This document shows positions 28,566 to 42,486 of a DNA stretch of 64,000 nucleotides, in pieces (positions within the stretch are counted from its first letter, which is position 1; each line of letters begins with the position of its first letter). This DNA is from Falsochrobactrum tianjinense (GTDB lineage Bacteria; Pseudomonadota; Alphaproteobacteria; Rhizobiales; Rhizobiaceae): contig NZ_JAHRVA010000001.1 of assembly GCF_019100495.1 (NCBI RefSeq), positions 186,001 to 250,000 on the forward strand, written 5' to 3'. The position numbers and the translations under genes were made by a program. The notes below the pieces were generated by a model, which was given only the letters and a program-made list of their open reading frames with translations, did no database searches and had not been told where the DNA came from.

Positions 28566-29675
28566 ATGAGCGATCTTGAACAACTCGAACAAACCATTCT
28601 GGGCGAAATCGCCTCGGCCAGTGATGAGCAGGCGATTGAAGCAGTGCGCGTGGCGGCCCTTGGCAAGAAGGGTACGGTTTCGGAAAAGCTGAAGACACTG
28701 GGTTCCATGACCCCGGAAGAGCGGCAGGCGCAGGGGCCGGCAATCAACGGCTTGAAGAACCGTGTCACCGAGGCGCTGGCCGAGCGCAAGACGGAACTGC
28801 GTAAAGCGGCGGTCGCCGCCCGTCTTGAGCGCGAAAAGCTCGATGTGACGCTGCCGGTGCGCGAAAGCGCGGCTTCGCGTGGCCGTATCCATCCGATCTC
28901 CCAGGTGATCGATGAAATCACGGCCATCTTCGCCGATATGGGCTTCTCGATTGCCGAAGGCCCGGATGTAGAAACCGATTATTTCAATTTCACGGCGCTC
29001 AACTTCCCCGAAGGCCACCCGGCGCGCGAAATGCACGACACTTTCTTCTTCAATCCGGACGAGAAGGGCGAGCGCAAGCTTCTGCGCACGCACACCTCAC
29101 CGGTGCAGGTGCACACGATGGAGAAGTTTGCCGCCATTCGTGACAAGGAAGGCCGTGACGAACCGATCCGCATCGTCATTCCGGGCAAGACCTACCGCAT
29201 GGATTCCGACGCCACCCACTCGCCGATGTTCCATCAGGTCGAAGGGCTGGTCGTGGATAAGTCGGCCAATGTCGCCAACATGAAATGGGTGCTGGAAGAG
29301 TTCTGCAAGGCTTTCTTCGAAGTGCCTTCGGTGACAATGCGTATGCGTCCGAGCTTCTTCCCGTTCACCGAACCATCGGTTGAAGTCGATATTCAGTGCG
29401 ACCGCTCCGGCCCGCATGTGAAGTTCGGTGAAGGCAATGACTGGCTCGAAATTCTGGGCTGCGGCATGGTGCATCCCAATGTACTGCGCGCTTCCGGTTA
29501 CGATCCGGACGTCTATCAGGGCTTCGCGTGGGGCATGGGCATCGACCGCATCGCCATGCTGAAATACGGCATGCCGGACCTGCGCGCCTTCTTCGACGCC
29601 GATGTGCGCTGGATCAGCCATTATGGTTTCCGTCCGCTTGATATTCCCACGCTTTTCGGCGGTTTGAGCGCTTAA
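28566..29675 (+). CDS. pheS: Phenylalanyl-tRNA synthetase alpha chain
   Basis: Class II synthetase subunit of 369 residues. An N-terminal coiled-coil tRNA-binding arm (about 1-95) is followed by the catalytic core: motif 1 region with [13 protein letters not shown], motif 2 around [11 protein letters not shown], and motif 3 [10 protein letters not shown]. It charges tRNA-Phe as an alpha2-beta2 enzyme with PheT, encoded 22 bp downstream. The only Shine-Dalgarno-like sequence is the AGGGA at the end of repeat unit C. Confidence 0.97.
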   Translation: MSDLEQLEQTILGEIASASDEQAIEAVRVAALGKKGTVSEKLKTLGSMTPEERQAQGPAINGLKNRVTEALAERKTELRKAAVAARLEREKLDVTLPVRESAASRGRIHPISQVIDEITAIFADMGFSIAEGPDVETDYFNFTALNFPEGHPAREMHDTFFFNPDEKGERKLLRTHTSPVQVHTMEKFAAIRDKEGRDEPIRIVIPGKTYRMDSDATHSPMFHQVEGLVVDKSANVANMKWVLEEFCKAFFEVPSVTMRMRPSFFPFTEPSVEVDIQCDRSGPHVKFGEGNDWLEILGCGMVHPNVLRASGYDPDVYQGFAWGMGIDRIAMLKYGMPDLRAFFDADVRWISHYGFRPLDIPTLFGGLSA

Positions 29676-29697
29676 GGATCGGATAAGGAATAAAGAA

Positions 29698-32112
29698 ATG
29701 AAATTCACGCTTTCCTGGCTCAAGGATCACCTTGAAACCGATGCGACGCTCGACCAGATCGTCGAGAAACTGACCGATATCGGTCTGGAAGTGGAATCGG
29801 TCGATGACCGCGCTGCTTTCAAGGCCTTCAAGATCGCCAAGGTTGTGAGCGCTGTTCAGCATCCGGATGCAGACAAGTTGCGCGTTCTCTCCGTTGATAC
29901 GGGCGAAGGTCAGCCGGTTCAGGTCGTTTGCGGCGCGCCAAACGCGCGCGCCGGTCTTGTCGGTGTTCTTGGCCGTCCGGGCGATTATGTACCGGGCCTT
30001 GATGTGACACTGTCGGTCGGCAAGATTCGTGGCGTTGAGAGCTTCGGCATGATGTGCTCCGAGCGCGAGCTTGAGCTTTCTGAAGAGCACGATGGCATTA
30101 TCGACCTGCCCGACGATGTGCCGGTCGGCACGAGCTTTGCCGCCTATATGGGCCTCGACGATCCGATTATCGAAATCGGCCTCACGCCGAACCGCGCCGA
30201 CTGCACCGGCATTCGCGGCATTGCCCGAGATCTTGCAGCGGCTGGTCTTGGCACACTTAAGAACCTCGATGCTGAACCAGCAAAGGGCGAGGGCGAAACC
30301 CCGGTGAAGGTCATTCTCGATCAGGATGCCGAGCATCCGTTCTGCACCGGCTTTGCGCTACGCATGGTCAAGGGCGTGAAGAACGGCCCCAGCCCGAAAT
30401 GGATGCAGCAGCGTCTCAAGGCCATCGGCCTGCGCCCGATCAATGCATTGGTGGACATCACCAACTATGTGACGTTCGATCAGGGCCGCCCGCTGCACGT
30501 CTTCGACGCGGCCAAGGTCAAGGGTAATCTGACAGTGCGCACGGCTAAGGATGGAGAAGCCATTCTCGGCCTCGACCAGCGTGAATATAAGTTCACGCCG
30601 GACATGTATGTGATCGCTGATGAAAACGGCCCCGAATCGATTGCCGGTATCATGGGCGGTGAACACTCAGGTTGCGACGAGAACACGGTCGATGTGCTGA
30701 TCGAATCAGCTCTCTGGGATGCACGCAGCATCGCACGCACGGGCCGCGAACTGGGTATCGTTACTGACGCGCGCTATCGCTTTGAGCGTGGCGTGGACCC
30801 GGAAATGATGATCCCCGGTGCGGAAATTGCAACCAGGCTCGTTCTGGAACTTTGCGGCGGCGCGCCGACCGTTCTCGACGTGGTTGGTTACAAGCCTTAT
30901 CAGGCACGCGTCATCGATTTCCCGGTTACGGAAGTCAAACGCCTGACCGGTATCGAAGTGCTGTATGATGCCTCTTTCGATATCCTGAAGCGTCTTGGTT
31001 TTGGCGTTGAAGGCGATGGCAAGGTCATCAAGGCGAGCGTGCCGAGCTGGCGCGGCGACGTGGAAGGCAAGGCTGACCTCGTGGAAGAAGTCATGCGTAT
31101 TCATGGCATCAACCAGATCGCGCCACAGCCATTGCCAAGCCACGGTGCGGTCAATGGCCGTATTCTGACGACGCTTCAGATACGCACCCGCCATGCCCGC
31201 CGTATGCTGGCTTCGCGCGGCATGATGGAAGCTGTGACCTATTCCTTCATCTCGGAAGCGCAGGCCAAGGCCTTCGGCGGCGGCAAGCCGGAACTGAAGC
31301 TTGCCAACCCGATTGCAGCCGACATGTCGGACATGCGTCCATCGCTTCTGCCGGGCCTTTTGGCTGCCGCTCAACGCAATGCGGATCGCGGTTTTGGCGA
31401 TATTGCCCTGTTCGAGGTTTCGGGCATTTATGAAGGAGACAGGCCAGAGCAGCAGCGGCGCGTGGCCGGTGGTATCCGCCGCGGCACGGCAGGCGTTGAC
31501 GGTTCGGGTCGATTCTGGGCGGGCAATGCCGCACCGGTTGGGGTGTTCGACGCCAAGGCCGATGCGCTTGCAGCACTCGAAGCCGCCGGTGCGCCGGTTG
31601 ATCGCATCCAGATCGAAGCCGGTGGGCCTGAATGGTTCCATCCGGGCCGTTCGGGTACGCTGAAGCTCGGCCCGAAGGTCGTTCTCGGCACTTTCGGCGA
31701 GTTCCATCCGGACACGCTGGAGGCGCTCGACGTGTCGGGTGCGCTTTGCGGCTTCGAAGTCTTCATCGACGCGATCCCCGAGCCGAAGGCTAAGGCAACC
31801 CGCACCAAGCCAGCCCTGAATCTCTCGCAGTTCCAGAGCCTCAAGCGTGACTTTGCGTTTGTGGTGGATGCTGGCGTTGAGGCCGGCAATGTGGTGAAGG
31901 CCGTTTCTTCCGCCGACAAGAAGCTGATCGCCGGCGTTCAGGTCTTCGACGTCTTCACGGGCGCTTCGCTTGGCGAAGGCAAGAAATCGATTGCCGTGGA
32001 AGTGCTCTTGCAGCCGCAGGACCGCACCCTGACCGATGAGGATCTCGACGCCTTGTCCCGCCAGGTCGTAGCGAATGTCGCCAAGCAGACCGGCGGCGTT
32101 CTGCGCGGATAA
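29698..32112 (+). CDS. pheT: Phenylalanyl-tRNA synthetase beta chain
   Basis: Protein of 804 residues, standard length. An EMAP-like tRNA-binding domain (about 40-150, with VVCGAPNAR) is followed by the B3/B4 editing domain, the B5 domain, a class II-like core and a C-terminal ferredoxin-fold anticodon domain ([13 protein letters not shown]). It forms the tetramer with PheS and edits mischarged Tyr-tRNA. GGATAAGGAATAAAG precedes the ATG. Confidence 0.97.
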   Translation: MKFTLSWLKDHLETDATLDQIVEKLTDIGLEVESVDDRAAFKAFKIAKVVSAVQHPDADKLRVLSVDTGEGQPVQVVCGAPNARAGLVGVLGRPGDYVPGLDVTLSVGKIRGVESFGMMCSERELELSEEHDGIIDLPDDVPVGTSFAAYMGLDDPIIEIGLTPNRADCTGIRGIARDLAAAGLGTLKNLDAEPAKGEGETPVKVILDQDAEHPFCTGFALRMVKGVKNGPSPKWMQQRLKAIGLRPINALVDITNYVTFDQGRPLHVFDAAKVKGNLTVRTAKDGEAILGLDQREYKFTPDMYVIADENGPESIAGIMGGEHSGCDENTVDVLIESALWDARSIARTGRELGIVTDARYRFERGVDPEMMIPGAEIATRLVLELCGGAPTVLDVVGYKPYQARVIDFPVTEVKRLTGIEVLYDASFDILKRLGFGVEGDGKVIKASVPSWRGDVEGKADLVEEVMRIHGINQIAPQPLPSHGAVNGRILTTLQIRTRHARRMLASRGMMEAVTYSFISEAQAKAFGGGKPELKLANPIAADMSDMRPSLLPGLLAAAQRNADRGFGDIALFEVSGIYEGDRPEQQRRVAGGIRRGTAGVDGSGRFWAGNAAPVGVFDAKADALAALEAAGAPVDRIQIEAGGPEWFHPGRSGTLKLGPKVVLGTFGEFHPDTLEALDVSGALCGFEVFIDAIPEPKAKATRTKPALNLSQFQSLKRDFAFVVDAGVEAGNVVKAVSSADKKLIAGVQVFDVFTGASLGEGKKSIAVEVLLQPQDRTLTDEDLDALSRQVVANVAKQTGGVLRG

Positions 32113-32120
32113 GCCAACTG

Positions 32121-32150
32121 GAAAGCCCGCCCGCCGGCGGGCTTTCGTTT
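32121..32150 (+). terminator. Terminator of pheST
   Basis: GAAAGCCCGCC pairs with GGCGGGCTTTC around CGCC, followed by GTTT. Strong stem, short T tract. Confidence 0.8.
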
Positions 32151-32177
32151 GAGTGAACCGTTCTAAACCTTGTTTTA

Positions 32178-32226
32178 TCGCATTATCTCACGCAAAACCG
32201 TTTCACACTTTTGCTGGAAATACTTT
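32178..32226. repeat. Interspersed palindromic repeat, reverse orientation
   Basis: CGCATTATCTCACGCAAAAC is followed by a GTTTCACACTTTTGC stretch; GCAAAA (32192-32197) faces TTTTGC (32209-32214). It matches the general form of the Brucellaceae small palindrome and lies just before an oxidoreductase gene, where it may supply part of the leader. Confidence 0.55.
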
Positions 32227-32240
32227 GAAGGGGAATCTGC

Positions 32241-33227
32241 ATGTTTCGTTGGGGTATTCTTTCGACCGCAAAGATCGGCGTTACACAGGTGATCCCGGCG
32301 CTTTGCGCGTCCGATAATGGCGTTGTCCATGCCATTGCCAGTCGCGATTCGGCGCGCGCTCGCGCGGTGGCGGATCGTTTCGGCGCGCCGCTGGCTTTCG
32401 GCTCCTATGAGGAACTGCTTGCCTGCGATGAAGTAGACGGCGTCTATATCCCGCTGCCGACCGCGCAGCATATCGAATGGAGCATGAAGGCAGCACAGGC
32501 GGGCAAGCATGTGCTGTGCGAAAAGCCCATCGCGCTGAAAGCCGAAGACATCGATCAGGTTATCGCCGCCCGTGACAGGCACAGGGTGATGATCGCGGAA
32601 GCCTTGATGGTCTATTACCATCCGCAATGGATCAAACTGCGTTATTTGCTGGAGCAGGGCGCAATTGGCACACTGCGCCATGTGCAGGGCGCGTTCAGCT
32701 ATTTCAATGTCGATCCCGGGAATATGCGCAATCAGCCGGAACTGGGCGGTGGCGCGCTGCCGGATATTGGCGTCTATCCGACGGTTGTCACGCGCATGGT
32801 GACGGGCAAGGAACCGCTGTCGGTGCAGGCTTCCGTGGAATTCGATCCGAAATTCGGAACGGATCGCTATGCCAGTGTTTCAGCGCGATTCGACGGGTTC
32901 GATCTCAGCTTCTACGTCGCCACGCAGCTTGCCGGACGCCAGACGATGGTTTTCCACGGGGACAAGGGCTTTATCGAGGTCCATGCGCCCTTCAACACCG
33001 GCAAATATGGTCATGGCCGCATCACGCTTCACGATGCAGGCCATACGCAAGCGAGCGAATGGACGTTCGGCGATGCGAACCATTATCAATTGCAGGCGGA
33101 GAACTTTGTGCGCGCCGCACGGGGTGAAGACGTGATGCTGTTCTCGCTGGAAAACTCGCGTGCTAATCAGAAATTCATCGACGCGATCTATCGCGCGGGC
33201 AAAAATGAGGGATTCGTAGATGTATGA
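32241..33227 (+). CDS. Gfo/Idh/MocA family oxidoreductase
   Basis: Protein of 328 residues. An N-terminal Rossmann domain ([19 protein letters not shown]) is followed by the family EKP motif in [15 protein letters not shown] and a C-terminal alpha/beta domain with [12 protein letters not shown]. It is a NAD(P)-dependent dehydrogenase, probably acting on a sugar or cyclitol; the substrate cannot be told from sequence. TTTGAAGGGGAATC precedes the ATG. It stands alone between pheT and dnaK. Confidence 0.88.
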   Translation: MFRWGILSTAKIGVTQVIPALCASDNGVVHAIASRDSARARAVADRFGAPLAFGSYEELLACDEVDGVYIPLPTAQHIEWSMKAAQAGKHVLCEKPIALKAEDIDQVIAARDRHRVMIAEALMVYYHPQWIKLRYLLEQGAIGTLRHVQGAFSYFNVDPGNMRNQPELGGGALPDIGVYPTVVTRMVTGKEPLSVQASVEFDPKFGTDRYASVSARFDGFDLSFYVATQLAGRQTMVFHGDKGFIEVHAPFNTGKYGHGRITLHDAGHTQASEWTFGDANHYQLQAENFVRAARGEDVMLFSLENSRANQKFIDAIYRAGKNEGFVDV

Positions 33228-33291
33228 CAGGGCCTGTAAGCCTTGCCGGGCAGGAATCTTGCATTGTCCGACAGCTTGTAGCGTCTTGTGA

Positions 33292-33321
33292 CTTGCAGTG
33301 AAAAACAGCCTTTCTTATATA
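33292..33321 (+). promoter_or_regulatory. Candidate heat-shock (RpoH-type) promoter of dnaK
   Basis: CTTGCA (33292-33297) and CTTATATA (33314-33321) are separated by 16 bp, about 150 bp before dnaK. CTTG at -35 and a CxTAT-like -10 fit the alphaproteobacterial RpoH pattern, which is expected ahead of dnaK. Confidence 0.5.
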
Positions 33322-33421
33322 CGCCTCGCACGAGGCTTTGATGACAGGCCCGGCGGATGAGAAAACATCCCCCGGCTCCGCAACCTTGAAGCAAGCATTG
33401 TGAAACCGATAGGAGCCGCCT

Positions 33422-33457
33422 ATGGAACGCTCGGTAGAGGTTCAGGCGGTTTGCTGA
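33422..33457 (+). CDS. Possible 11-residue leader peptide upstream of dnaK
   Basis: ATG at 33422 opens MERSVEVQAVC and stops at TGA 33455-33457. AGGAG at 33411-33415 is 6 nt upstream, an ideal spacing. The stop abuts an ATG at 33458 (MERN), which is in frame with dnaK, whose normal start is 33470. It may be a translated upstream frame that adjusts dnaK translation, or only chance. Confidence 0.35.
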   Translation: MERSVEVQAVC

Positions 33458-33469
33458 ATGGAGAGAAAT

Positions 33470-35380
<1,911 letters not shown>

Positions 35381-35398
35381 GCCTTGTCTGTAAAGCTC

Positions 35399-35424
35399 AA
35401 GCCCGGGGTCATTCCCGGGCTTCT
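35399..35424 (+). terminator. Hairpin between dnaK and dnaJ
   Basis: AAGCCCGGG pairs with CCCGGGCTT around GTCATT. It lacks a long T tract, so it may attenuate dnaJ rather than end transcription. Confidence 0.6.
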
Positions 35425-35574
35425 GCGGCCTTTCGGGACGGTTGCACCGGACGGACGAGATAAAGCAGTCCAGCATCAGGCCGCCTTTTTTCGAGCGGCG
35501 TGGCTACGCCAAACAGGACCGTGGATACGCTACCGTGAAGATGAATGCGATCCAGCCGTCGGGATAACGAACTG

Positions 35575-36711
35575 ATGAAGATCGACTATTACGAAGCTCT
35601 AGGTGTTGAGAGAACAGCAGACGAGAAAACGCTGAAATCGGCGTTCCGCAAGCTCGCCATGCAATACCATCCGGACCGCAACCCGGATAACCCGGATGCT
35701 GAACGCAAGTTCAAGGAAATCGGCGAAGCCTATGAGACGCTGAAAGACCCGCAGAAACGCGCTGCTTACGACCGCTTCGGCCATGCAGCTTTCGAAAATG
35801 GCGGCATGGGTGGCGGTTTTGGCCAGGGCGGTTTCGGTGGTGCTGGCGGTTTTGCCGATATTTTTGAAGATATTTTTGGCGAGATGATGGGTGGCGGTCG
35901 CCGCCGCTCCAGCGGCGGACGCGAACGCGGCGCCGATCTGCGCTACAATATGGAAGTCACGCTGGAGGAAGCCTATGCCGGCAAGGCTGCGCAGATTCGC
36001 GTGCCGACTTCCATCACCTGCGATGAATGCTCCGGCTCGGGCGCGAAGGTTGGAACGCAGCCGACCACTTGCACAATGTGCGGCGGCGCTGGCCGCGTGC
36101 GCGCCGCGCAGGGCTTTTTCTCGGTCGAGCGCACCTGCCCGACCTGTAACGGTCGCGGCCAGATCATCAAGGACCCCTGCGGCAAATGCCACGGTCAGGG
36201 CCGGGTGACGCAGGAACGTTCGCTCTCCGTCAATATCCCCGCCGGTATTGAGGACGGAACCCGTATCCGTTTGGCAGGCGAGGGCGAAGCGGGCGCCCGT
36301 GGCGGACCGTCGGGCGATCTTTACATCTTCCTGTCGATCAAGCCGCATGAATTCTTCCAGCGCGACGGTGCCGATCTTTATTGCAAGGTTCCGATCTCGA
36401 TGACCACTGCCGCTCTTGGCGGCCAGTTCGAGGTTTCGACGCTGGATGGCACGCAGACCCGCGTGAAGGTACCCGAAGGCACGCAGAACGCCAAGCAGTT
36501 CCGTCTCAAGGGCAAGGGCATGCCGGTGCTGCGCCAGCCCGTGGTCGGCGATCTCTATATCCAGATTGATATCGAAACACCGCAGAATCTCTCCAAGCGC
36601 CAGCGCGAGCTGCTTGAGGAGTTCGAATCTCTTTCATCAAAGGAGAACAGCCCGAAATCGGCTGGCTTCTTTTCCCGGATGAAAGAGTTTTTCGAGGGAA
36701 TTGCTGAATGA
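35575..36711 (+). CDS. dnaJ: Co-chaperone DnaJ (Hsp40)
   Basis: Protein of 378 residues. J domain with HPD in [11 protein letters not shown], Gly/Phe-rich segment (about 75-110), four CxxCxGxG-type zinc repeats ([32 protein letters not shown]) and C-terminal substrate domains. It stimulates DnaK ATPase. ATG 35575 ([10 protein letters not shown]) is the family start; an ATG at 35545 would add ten unconserved residues. Confidence 0.97.
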   Translation: MKIDYYEALGVERTADEKTLKSAFRKLAMQYHPDRNPDNPDAERKFKEIGEAYETLKDPQKRAAYDRFGHAAFENGGMGGGFGQGGFGGAGGFADIFEDIFGEMMGGGRRRSSGGRERGADLRYNMEVTLEEAYAGKAAQIRVPTSITCDECSGSGAKVGTQPTTCTMCGGAGRVRAAQGFFSVERTCPTCNGRGQIIKDPCGKCHGQGRVTQERSLSVNIPAGIEDGTRIRLAGEGEAGARGGPSGDLYIFLSIKPHEFFQRDGADLYCKVPISMTTAALGGQFEVSTLDGTQTRVKVPEGTQNAKQFRLKGKGMPVLRQPVVGDLYIQIDIETPQNLSKRQRELLEEFESLSSKENSPKSAGFFSRMKEFFEGIAE

Positions 36712-36713
36712 AG

Positions 36714-36741
36714 AAAAGGAAGCCGCTGGGCTTCCTTTTTT
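36714..36741 (+). terminator. Terminator of dnaJ
   Basis: AAAAGGAAGCC pairs with GGCTTCCTTTT around GCTG and runs into TTTTTTATTATT. Confidence 0.92.
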
Positions 36742-36822
36742 ATTATTCTCCTTATTCCTGCCTTGCTTAGCAAATTGAAAACGGCATAAACTTGTTCGAT
36801 AACGACAGTGGGAGCATAGAGA

Positions 36823-37422
36823 ATGGCAGGACAGCTCGGCAGGAAACTGGCCGCGAAGTTCGATGAGGAGATTCGTTTTTTCAAAGGCTGGATAGACGGT
36901 CCTAAGGCGGTCGGCGCTATTCTGCCAACGAGTTCCATCACCGCGCGGCGCATGGCGAGCGTCATCGATACCACTTCGGGCCTGCCGGTTCTTGAGCTTG
37001 GGCCGGGCACCGGAGTCATAACCAAAGCTATTCTCAATCACGGCGTGAAGCCGCCCGATCTCTACTCGATTGAATATTCACAGGATTTTACCGAGCATCT
37101 GCGTAAGGCCTTCCCCGATGTGAACATTCTTCAGGGTGATGCTTTCGATATCGATGCAGCATTGGGCGAGAAAAAAGACCTGCAATTCGACAGCATTATC
37201 TCCGCCGTGCCGATGCTCAACTTTCCGATGGGGCGTCGGGTGTGGCTGGTTGAAAACCTGCTTGCGCGCATTCCGCGTGGGCGCCCCCTGATCCAGATCA
37301 CCTATGGCCCCATGCCGCCCGTTCCAGCGGGAAAAGGCAATTACGCTGTACAGCATTATGATTTCGTAATGCGCAATGTCCCGCCCGCGCAGCTTTGGGT
37401 CTATCGCAGCCCGCTCGTCTGA
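36823..37422 (+). CDS. pmtA: Phosphatidylethanolamine N-methyltransferase
   Basis: SAM-dependent methyltransferase of 199 residues. Motif I is VLELGPGTGVITKAIL (about 55-70), followed by the acidic SIEYS and the GDAFDID loop. Size, the AVGAILPTSS segment and the position next to dnaJ are those of Rhizobiales PmtA, which methylates phosphatidylethanolamine stepwise to phosphatidylcholine, a major membrane lipid important for host interaction in this group. It has its own upstream region after the dnaJ terminator. Confidence 0.88.
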   Translation: MAGQLGRKLAAKFDEEIRFFKGWIDGPKAVGAILPTSSITARRMASVIDTTSGLPVLELGPGTGVITKAILNHGVKPPDLYSIEYSQDFTEHLRKAFPDVNILQGDAFDIDAALGEKKDLQFDSIISAVPMLNFPMGRRVWLVENLLARIPRGRPLIQITYGPMPPVPAGKGNYAVQHYDFVMRNVPPAQLWVYRSPLV

Positions 37423-37437
37423 TTTCCCGGAGTTTCC

Positions 37438-38016
37438 ATGACTGCACATATTCTGGTCTTTGCAGGCTCGATTCGCAAAGGGGCCTATTCCGGCCATATG
37501 GCCGACGCGGCCTCGAAGGAACTGGTTTCCCAGGGCGCGGAAGTTACACGCATAACGCTTGCCGATTTTCCGTTACCGATCATGGATGAGGATCTGGAAA
37601 AGGAGCATGGCATTCCGGAAAATGCGCTCCGGCTCGGGCGGCTCTTTGCCGCCCATGACGGACTGATGATCTGCTCGCCGGAATATAATGCATCGATCCC
37701 GCCGCTGCTCAAGAACACCATTGACTGGGTCAGCCGTATTTCGCGCGATGGCGATAAGCCGTTCAAGCCCTATGCGGGGCTGACAGTGGGGCTATGCTCG
37801 ACGTCCAACGGCAACTTCGCCGGTCTTCGCGGTCTGTATCATTTGCGTGCAGTGCTCATGAATGTCGGCACGCAGATCGTCACCGAACAATGTTCGGTGG
37901 CACGCGCTTCGGAAGCGTTCAACGACGATGCGACGCTGAAAGACGAGCGTAGCGCCAGAATGCTTTCGACGGTTTGTCGCAGCCTCATCGAGCGTGTGGA
38001 AGCATCCAGGGGCTGA
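37438..38016 (+). CDS. NADPH-dependent FMN reductase
   Basis: Flavodoxin-fold protein of 192 residues with the phosphate-binding [11 protein letters not shown] at the N-terminus and the family motif [22 protein letters not shown]. It probably reduces FMN or quinones with NADPH in the cytoplasm, in the manner of chromate/azo reductases. It starts 15 bp after pmtA, with CCCGGAG before the ATG, so it is probably cotranscribed. Confidence 0.88.
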   Translation: MTAHILVFAGSIRKGAYSGHMADAASKELVSQGAEVTRITLADFPLPIMDEDLEKEHGIPENALRLGRLFAAHDGLMICSPEYNASIPPLLKNTIDWVSRISRDGDKPFKPYAGLTVGLCSTSNGNFAGLRGLYHLRAVLMNVGTQIVTEQCSVARASEAFNDDATLKDERSARMLSTVCRSLIERVEASRG

Positions 38017-38040
38017 TTTATCGCTTCGCTTGCAGATTTC

Positions 38041-38069
38041 AGGGCGCGGTATCTTTCGTACCGCGCCCT
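38041..38069 (+). terminator. Strong hairpin before pyrF
   Basis: AGGGCGCGGTA pairs perfectly with TACCGCGCCCT around TCTTTCG, followed by GTTGTG. Stable stem, weak T tract; separates the reductase from pyrF. Confidence 0.6.
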
Positions 38070-38107
38070 GTTGTGCAAAGAGGATAAAAATCATCATGGA
38101 GAGATTT

Positions 38108-38809
38108 ATGACGACGACGGATTTGCGTGAGCGCCTGATCGTGGGTCTTGATGTGCCGACTATCGCCGAAGCGGAAAAACTGGTCGAAGAACTTGGCGAT
38201 GCGGTTTCCTTCTACAAGATCGGTTATCAGCTGGTTTTTGCGGGCGGTCTGGATTTCGCGAAGAGCCTGATTGCGGCGAAGAAAAAAGTCTTTCTCGATA
38301 TGAAGTTGCTCGACATCGACAACACCATCGCCAAAGGCGTGGAGAATGTCGCGAAGATGGGTGTTTCCATGCTCACCCTGCACGCTTATCCCAAGGCCAT
38401 GCGCGCCGCCGTGGAAGCGGCTGGCGGCTCGGACCTTTGCCTGCTCGGCGTGACGGTTCTCACCTCCATGGACGATGCCGATCTCAAGGAAGCAGGCTAT
38501 TCGGATACGGCGGAAACGCTGGTGCTCAGGCGCGCGCGTCAGGCGCGCGACGCTGGCATGGGCGGCATTGTTGCATCGGCTGCGGAAGCTGCGGCCATCC
38601 GGCAGGCAATCGGGCCGGAAATGGCTATTGTAACACCCGGTATTCGTCCCGCCGGGGCGGAAAAGGGCGATCAGAAGCGCATCATGACGCCAGCGGATGC
38701 ATTGAAGGCGGGAGCCAGCCATCTTGTGGTGGCCCGCCCGATTGTGGCAGCATCCGACCGCCAGGCGGCAGCAACGGCTATTCTGGAAGAAATGCAGTCG
38801 GCTTTATAG
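38108..38809 (+). CDS. pyrF: Orotidine 5'-phosphate decarboxylase
   Basis: TIM-barrel enzyme of 233 residues that decarboxylates OMP to UMP, the last step of pyrimidine synthesis. The catalytic Lys/Asp set is in [16 protein letters not shown] and the phosphate-binding [15 protein letters not shown] is present. GGAGAG lies 5 nt before ATG 38108; ATG 38096 would add MERF. The DUF1330 gene follows closely. Confidence 0.96.
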   Translation: MTTTDLRERLIVGLDVPTIAEAEKLVEELGDAVSFYKIGYQLVFAGGLDFAKSLIAAKKKVFLDMKLLDIDNTIAKGVENVAKMGVSMLTLHAYPKAMRAAVEAAGGSDLCLLGVTVLTSMDDADLKEAGYSDTAETLVLRRARQARDAGMGGIVASAAEAAAIRQAIGPEMAIVTPGIRPAGAEKGDQKRIMTPADALKAGASHLVVARPIVAASDRQAAATAILEEMQSAL

Positions 38810-38829
38810 TTGCAATCGAGGAGGAAGAC

Positions 38830-39117
38830 ATGACCAAGGCCTATTGGATCGCCCGCGTGGATGCCCGTGACCCGGAGCGTTACAAGGATTATGTTTCGAC
38901 GGCCAAGCCCGCTTTCGAGCGTTATGGCGCGAAGTTTATCGCACGCGGCGGCAAGGCGGAGGCGGTCGAGGGAGCAGGCCGCGCGCGCAATGTCATCATA
39001 GAGTTCGAATCCATGCAGCACGCGCTCGATTGCTACAATTCGCCCGAATATCAGGCGGCGAAAGCCATCCGCCAGACCGTGGCGGACGGCGAGATCGTGA
39101 TCGTCGAAGGCGTCTGA
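38830..39117 (+). CDS. DUF1330 family protein
   Basis: Protein of 95 residues with the dimeric alpha/beta-barrel pattern of DUF1330: MTKAYWIARVDARDPERYKDY, FERYGAKFIARGG and a C-terminal NVIIEFESMQHAL...YNSPEYQ. Function unknown, sometimes an antibiotic-monooxygenase-like fold. GAGGAAGAC precedes the ATG. It starts 20 bp after pyrF and is probably in the same transcript. Confidence 0.9.
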   Translation: MTKAYWIARVDARDPERYKDYVSTAKPAFERYGAKFIARGGKAEAVEGAGRARNVIIEFESMQHALDCYNSPEYQAAKAIRQTVADGEIVIVEGV

Positions 39118-39235
39118 CAGAAGCCTCTGGCAAAAGCAAGAACTGCCTGCCTGCGGCCTTTCAGGCCACAGAAAGAGCTATCTCGTCCGTTGATTCCGTT
39201 TTAAGTTCCCGGCAACTGCGAATCGCGAGGAAATC

Positions 39236-40174
39236 ATGGCTCTTAAAGTTGCGGTCCAGATGGACCATATCAGTACGGTCAATATTGCGGGCGACACCAG
39301 TTTTGCCCTGTCGCTTGAGGCGCAAAAGCGTGGTCATGAACTTTATCATTACACGCCCGACCGCCTTTCCATGCGCGATGGTATTGTCACGGCGCTTATC
39401 GAAAAGATGGAATTGCGCGACATTAAGGGCGACCATTACACGCTGGGCGAGCCGGTGCGCCGTGACCTGTCGGAAATGGATGTTGTCCTGCTGCGCCAGG
39501 ATCCGCCCTTCGATATGAACTACATCACCACCACCCATTTGCTGGAGCGCATCCATCCCAAGACGCTGGTGGTGAACGATCCCGCCTGGGTGCGCAACAG
39601 CCCGGAAAAGATTTTCGTTACCGAATTTCCCGATTTGATGCCGGAAACCCTCATCACCAAGGACCCGCAGGAAGTCCTCGATTTCCGCCATGAATTCGGC
39701 GACATCATCCTCAAGCCGCTTTACGGCAATGGCGGGGCCGGGGTTTTTCATCTGGCTGATGGCGACCGCAACCTCACATCGCTTCTGGAAATGTTCGAGC
39801 AGCTTTTCCGCGAGCCGTTCATCGCGCAGCGTTATCTCAAGGATGTGCGTGCAGGCGACAAGCGCATCATTCTGATCGATGGCGAGCCGGTCGGCGCGAT
39901 CAATCGCGTGCCGTCAGAAACAGATGTGCGTTCCAACATGCATGTGGGCGGCCGTGCCGAACAAAGCCAGCTTACGCCGCGCGAGCGCGAAATCTGTGAG
40001 CGCATCGGCCCGTCGCTGAAGGAGCGCGGTTTCATCCTCGTCGGTATCGACGTGATCGGCGACTATATGACCGAGATCAACGTCACCTCGCCAACCGGCA
40101 TTCGCGAAATAGAGCGTTTTGACGGCACCAACATAGCGGCGCTGTTCTGGGATGCCGTTGAAGCCAAACGCTAA
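39236..40174 (+). CDS. gshB: Glutathione synthetase
   Basis: ATP-grasp enzyme of 312 residues that joins gamma-glutamylcysteine and glycine. The N-terminal GSH_N domain ([21 protein letters not shown]), [13 protein letters not shown], the glycine loop [11 protein letters not shown] and the metal-binding [17 protein letters not shown] are all visible. GCGAGGAAATC precedes ATG 39236. The 118 bp upstream shows no gene. Confidence 0.97.
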   Translation: MALKVAVQMDHISTVNIAGDTSFALSLEAQKRGHELYHYTPDRLSMRDGIVTALIEKMELRDIKGDHYTLGEPVRRDLSEMDVVLLRQDPPFDMNYITTTHLLERIHPKTLVVNDPAWVRNSPEKIFVTEFPDLMPETLITKDPQEVLDFRHEFGDIILKPLYGNGGAGVFHLADGDRNLTSLLEMFEQLFREPFIAQRYLKDVRAGDKRIILIDGEPVGAINRVPSETDVRSNMHVGGRAEQSQLTPREREICERIGPSLKERGFILVGIDVIGDYMTEINVTSPTGIREIERFDGTNIAALFWDAVEAKR

Positions 40175-40284
40175 ATTCGTTCTACAATCGTTCTTGATTG
40201 ATTCGGTGAGAAATGCTTAAATCCCCTGGTTGTATTTAAGCACACTCTCACTTTTGAGATGTGCTGCGTGGCAAGCGGGGGCTC

Positions 40285-41817
<1,533 letters not shown>

Positions 41818-41834
41818 GGGCGCGCTGGGCGGCG

Positions 41835-42410
41835 CTACAGTCGTTCGGTGATTGGTTTCCAGCGGTGCACGATTGCGCTGGCTTCCCGCGAATAGCTCCA
41901 GTAATGCCCCTGAAACGGCTGGTCGTACTCGCGGTCGATCGGTAAACCGGCCAGACGGCACAGGAGAAGCGTGCCGACACCCCCATGCCCGACAATAGCG
42001 ATGTCACCCGTTGGGTGATGATGCATCACGGTTTCAAAGGCGCGAACTATCCGCTCTTGTGCATCGACGGCTCGTTCCCAGCCGCGAATGCTTGTTTCGG
42101 GGAGGGTGAAGAATTGATCGGCTACCTCTTCATGCACGCTCGAAGGCAGGAAACCGGTGGCGCTGCGGTCGATTTCATTGAAGCGTCGGTCCACGGATAG
42201 GCCGATCCCCAGCGCTCCAGCCAGTATTCCTGCGGCCTCGATGGCTTTGGTTTCCCCGCTCGACCATATCGCCTGGATTGTGTTCAGTTCCGGGCCTTCG
42301 GAAAAAGCCCGCATACGGTCTATACCGTGCGGCGATAATCGCCAGTTTGGCACAGGCTTATGGGGATCGATCAGCACTTCTGGATGCGAGATGAATAGAA
42401 TTTTCGACAT
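41835..42410 (-). CDS. Histidine-phosphatase-superfamily protein with altered RHG motif
   Basis: Protein of 191 residues. The fold is recognisable from IWSSGETKAIEAAGILA and the late IVGHGGVGTLL histidine. The N-terminal motif that is normally RHGE reads ISHPE: the His is kept, but the Arg and Gly are replaced. It may still act on phosphate esters with altered activity, or may be a non-catalytic member. ATG 42410 (MSKILFISHPE) is the best start; an upstream ATG at 42464 adds 18 residues with no match. Confidence 0.75.
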   Translation of the reverse strand: MSKILFISHPEVLIDPHKPVPNWRLSPHGIDRMRAFSEGPELNTIQAIWSSGETKAIEAAGILAGALGIGLSVDRRFNEIDRSATGFLPSSVHEEVADQFFTLPETSIRGWERAVDAQERIVRAFETVMHHHPTGDIAIVGHGGVGTLLLCRLAGLPIDREYDQPFQGHYWSYSREASAIVHRWKPITERL

Positions 42411-42486
42411 GACTGCCCCCGTCATCAAAATCGCACACTGTCTCCCCGTTGCTGGGGAGCGCAAAAAGAGCTTCCCGGAGCGAATT

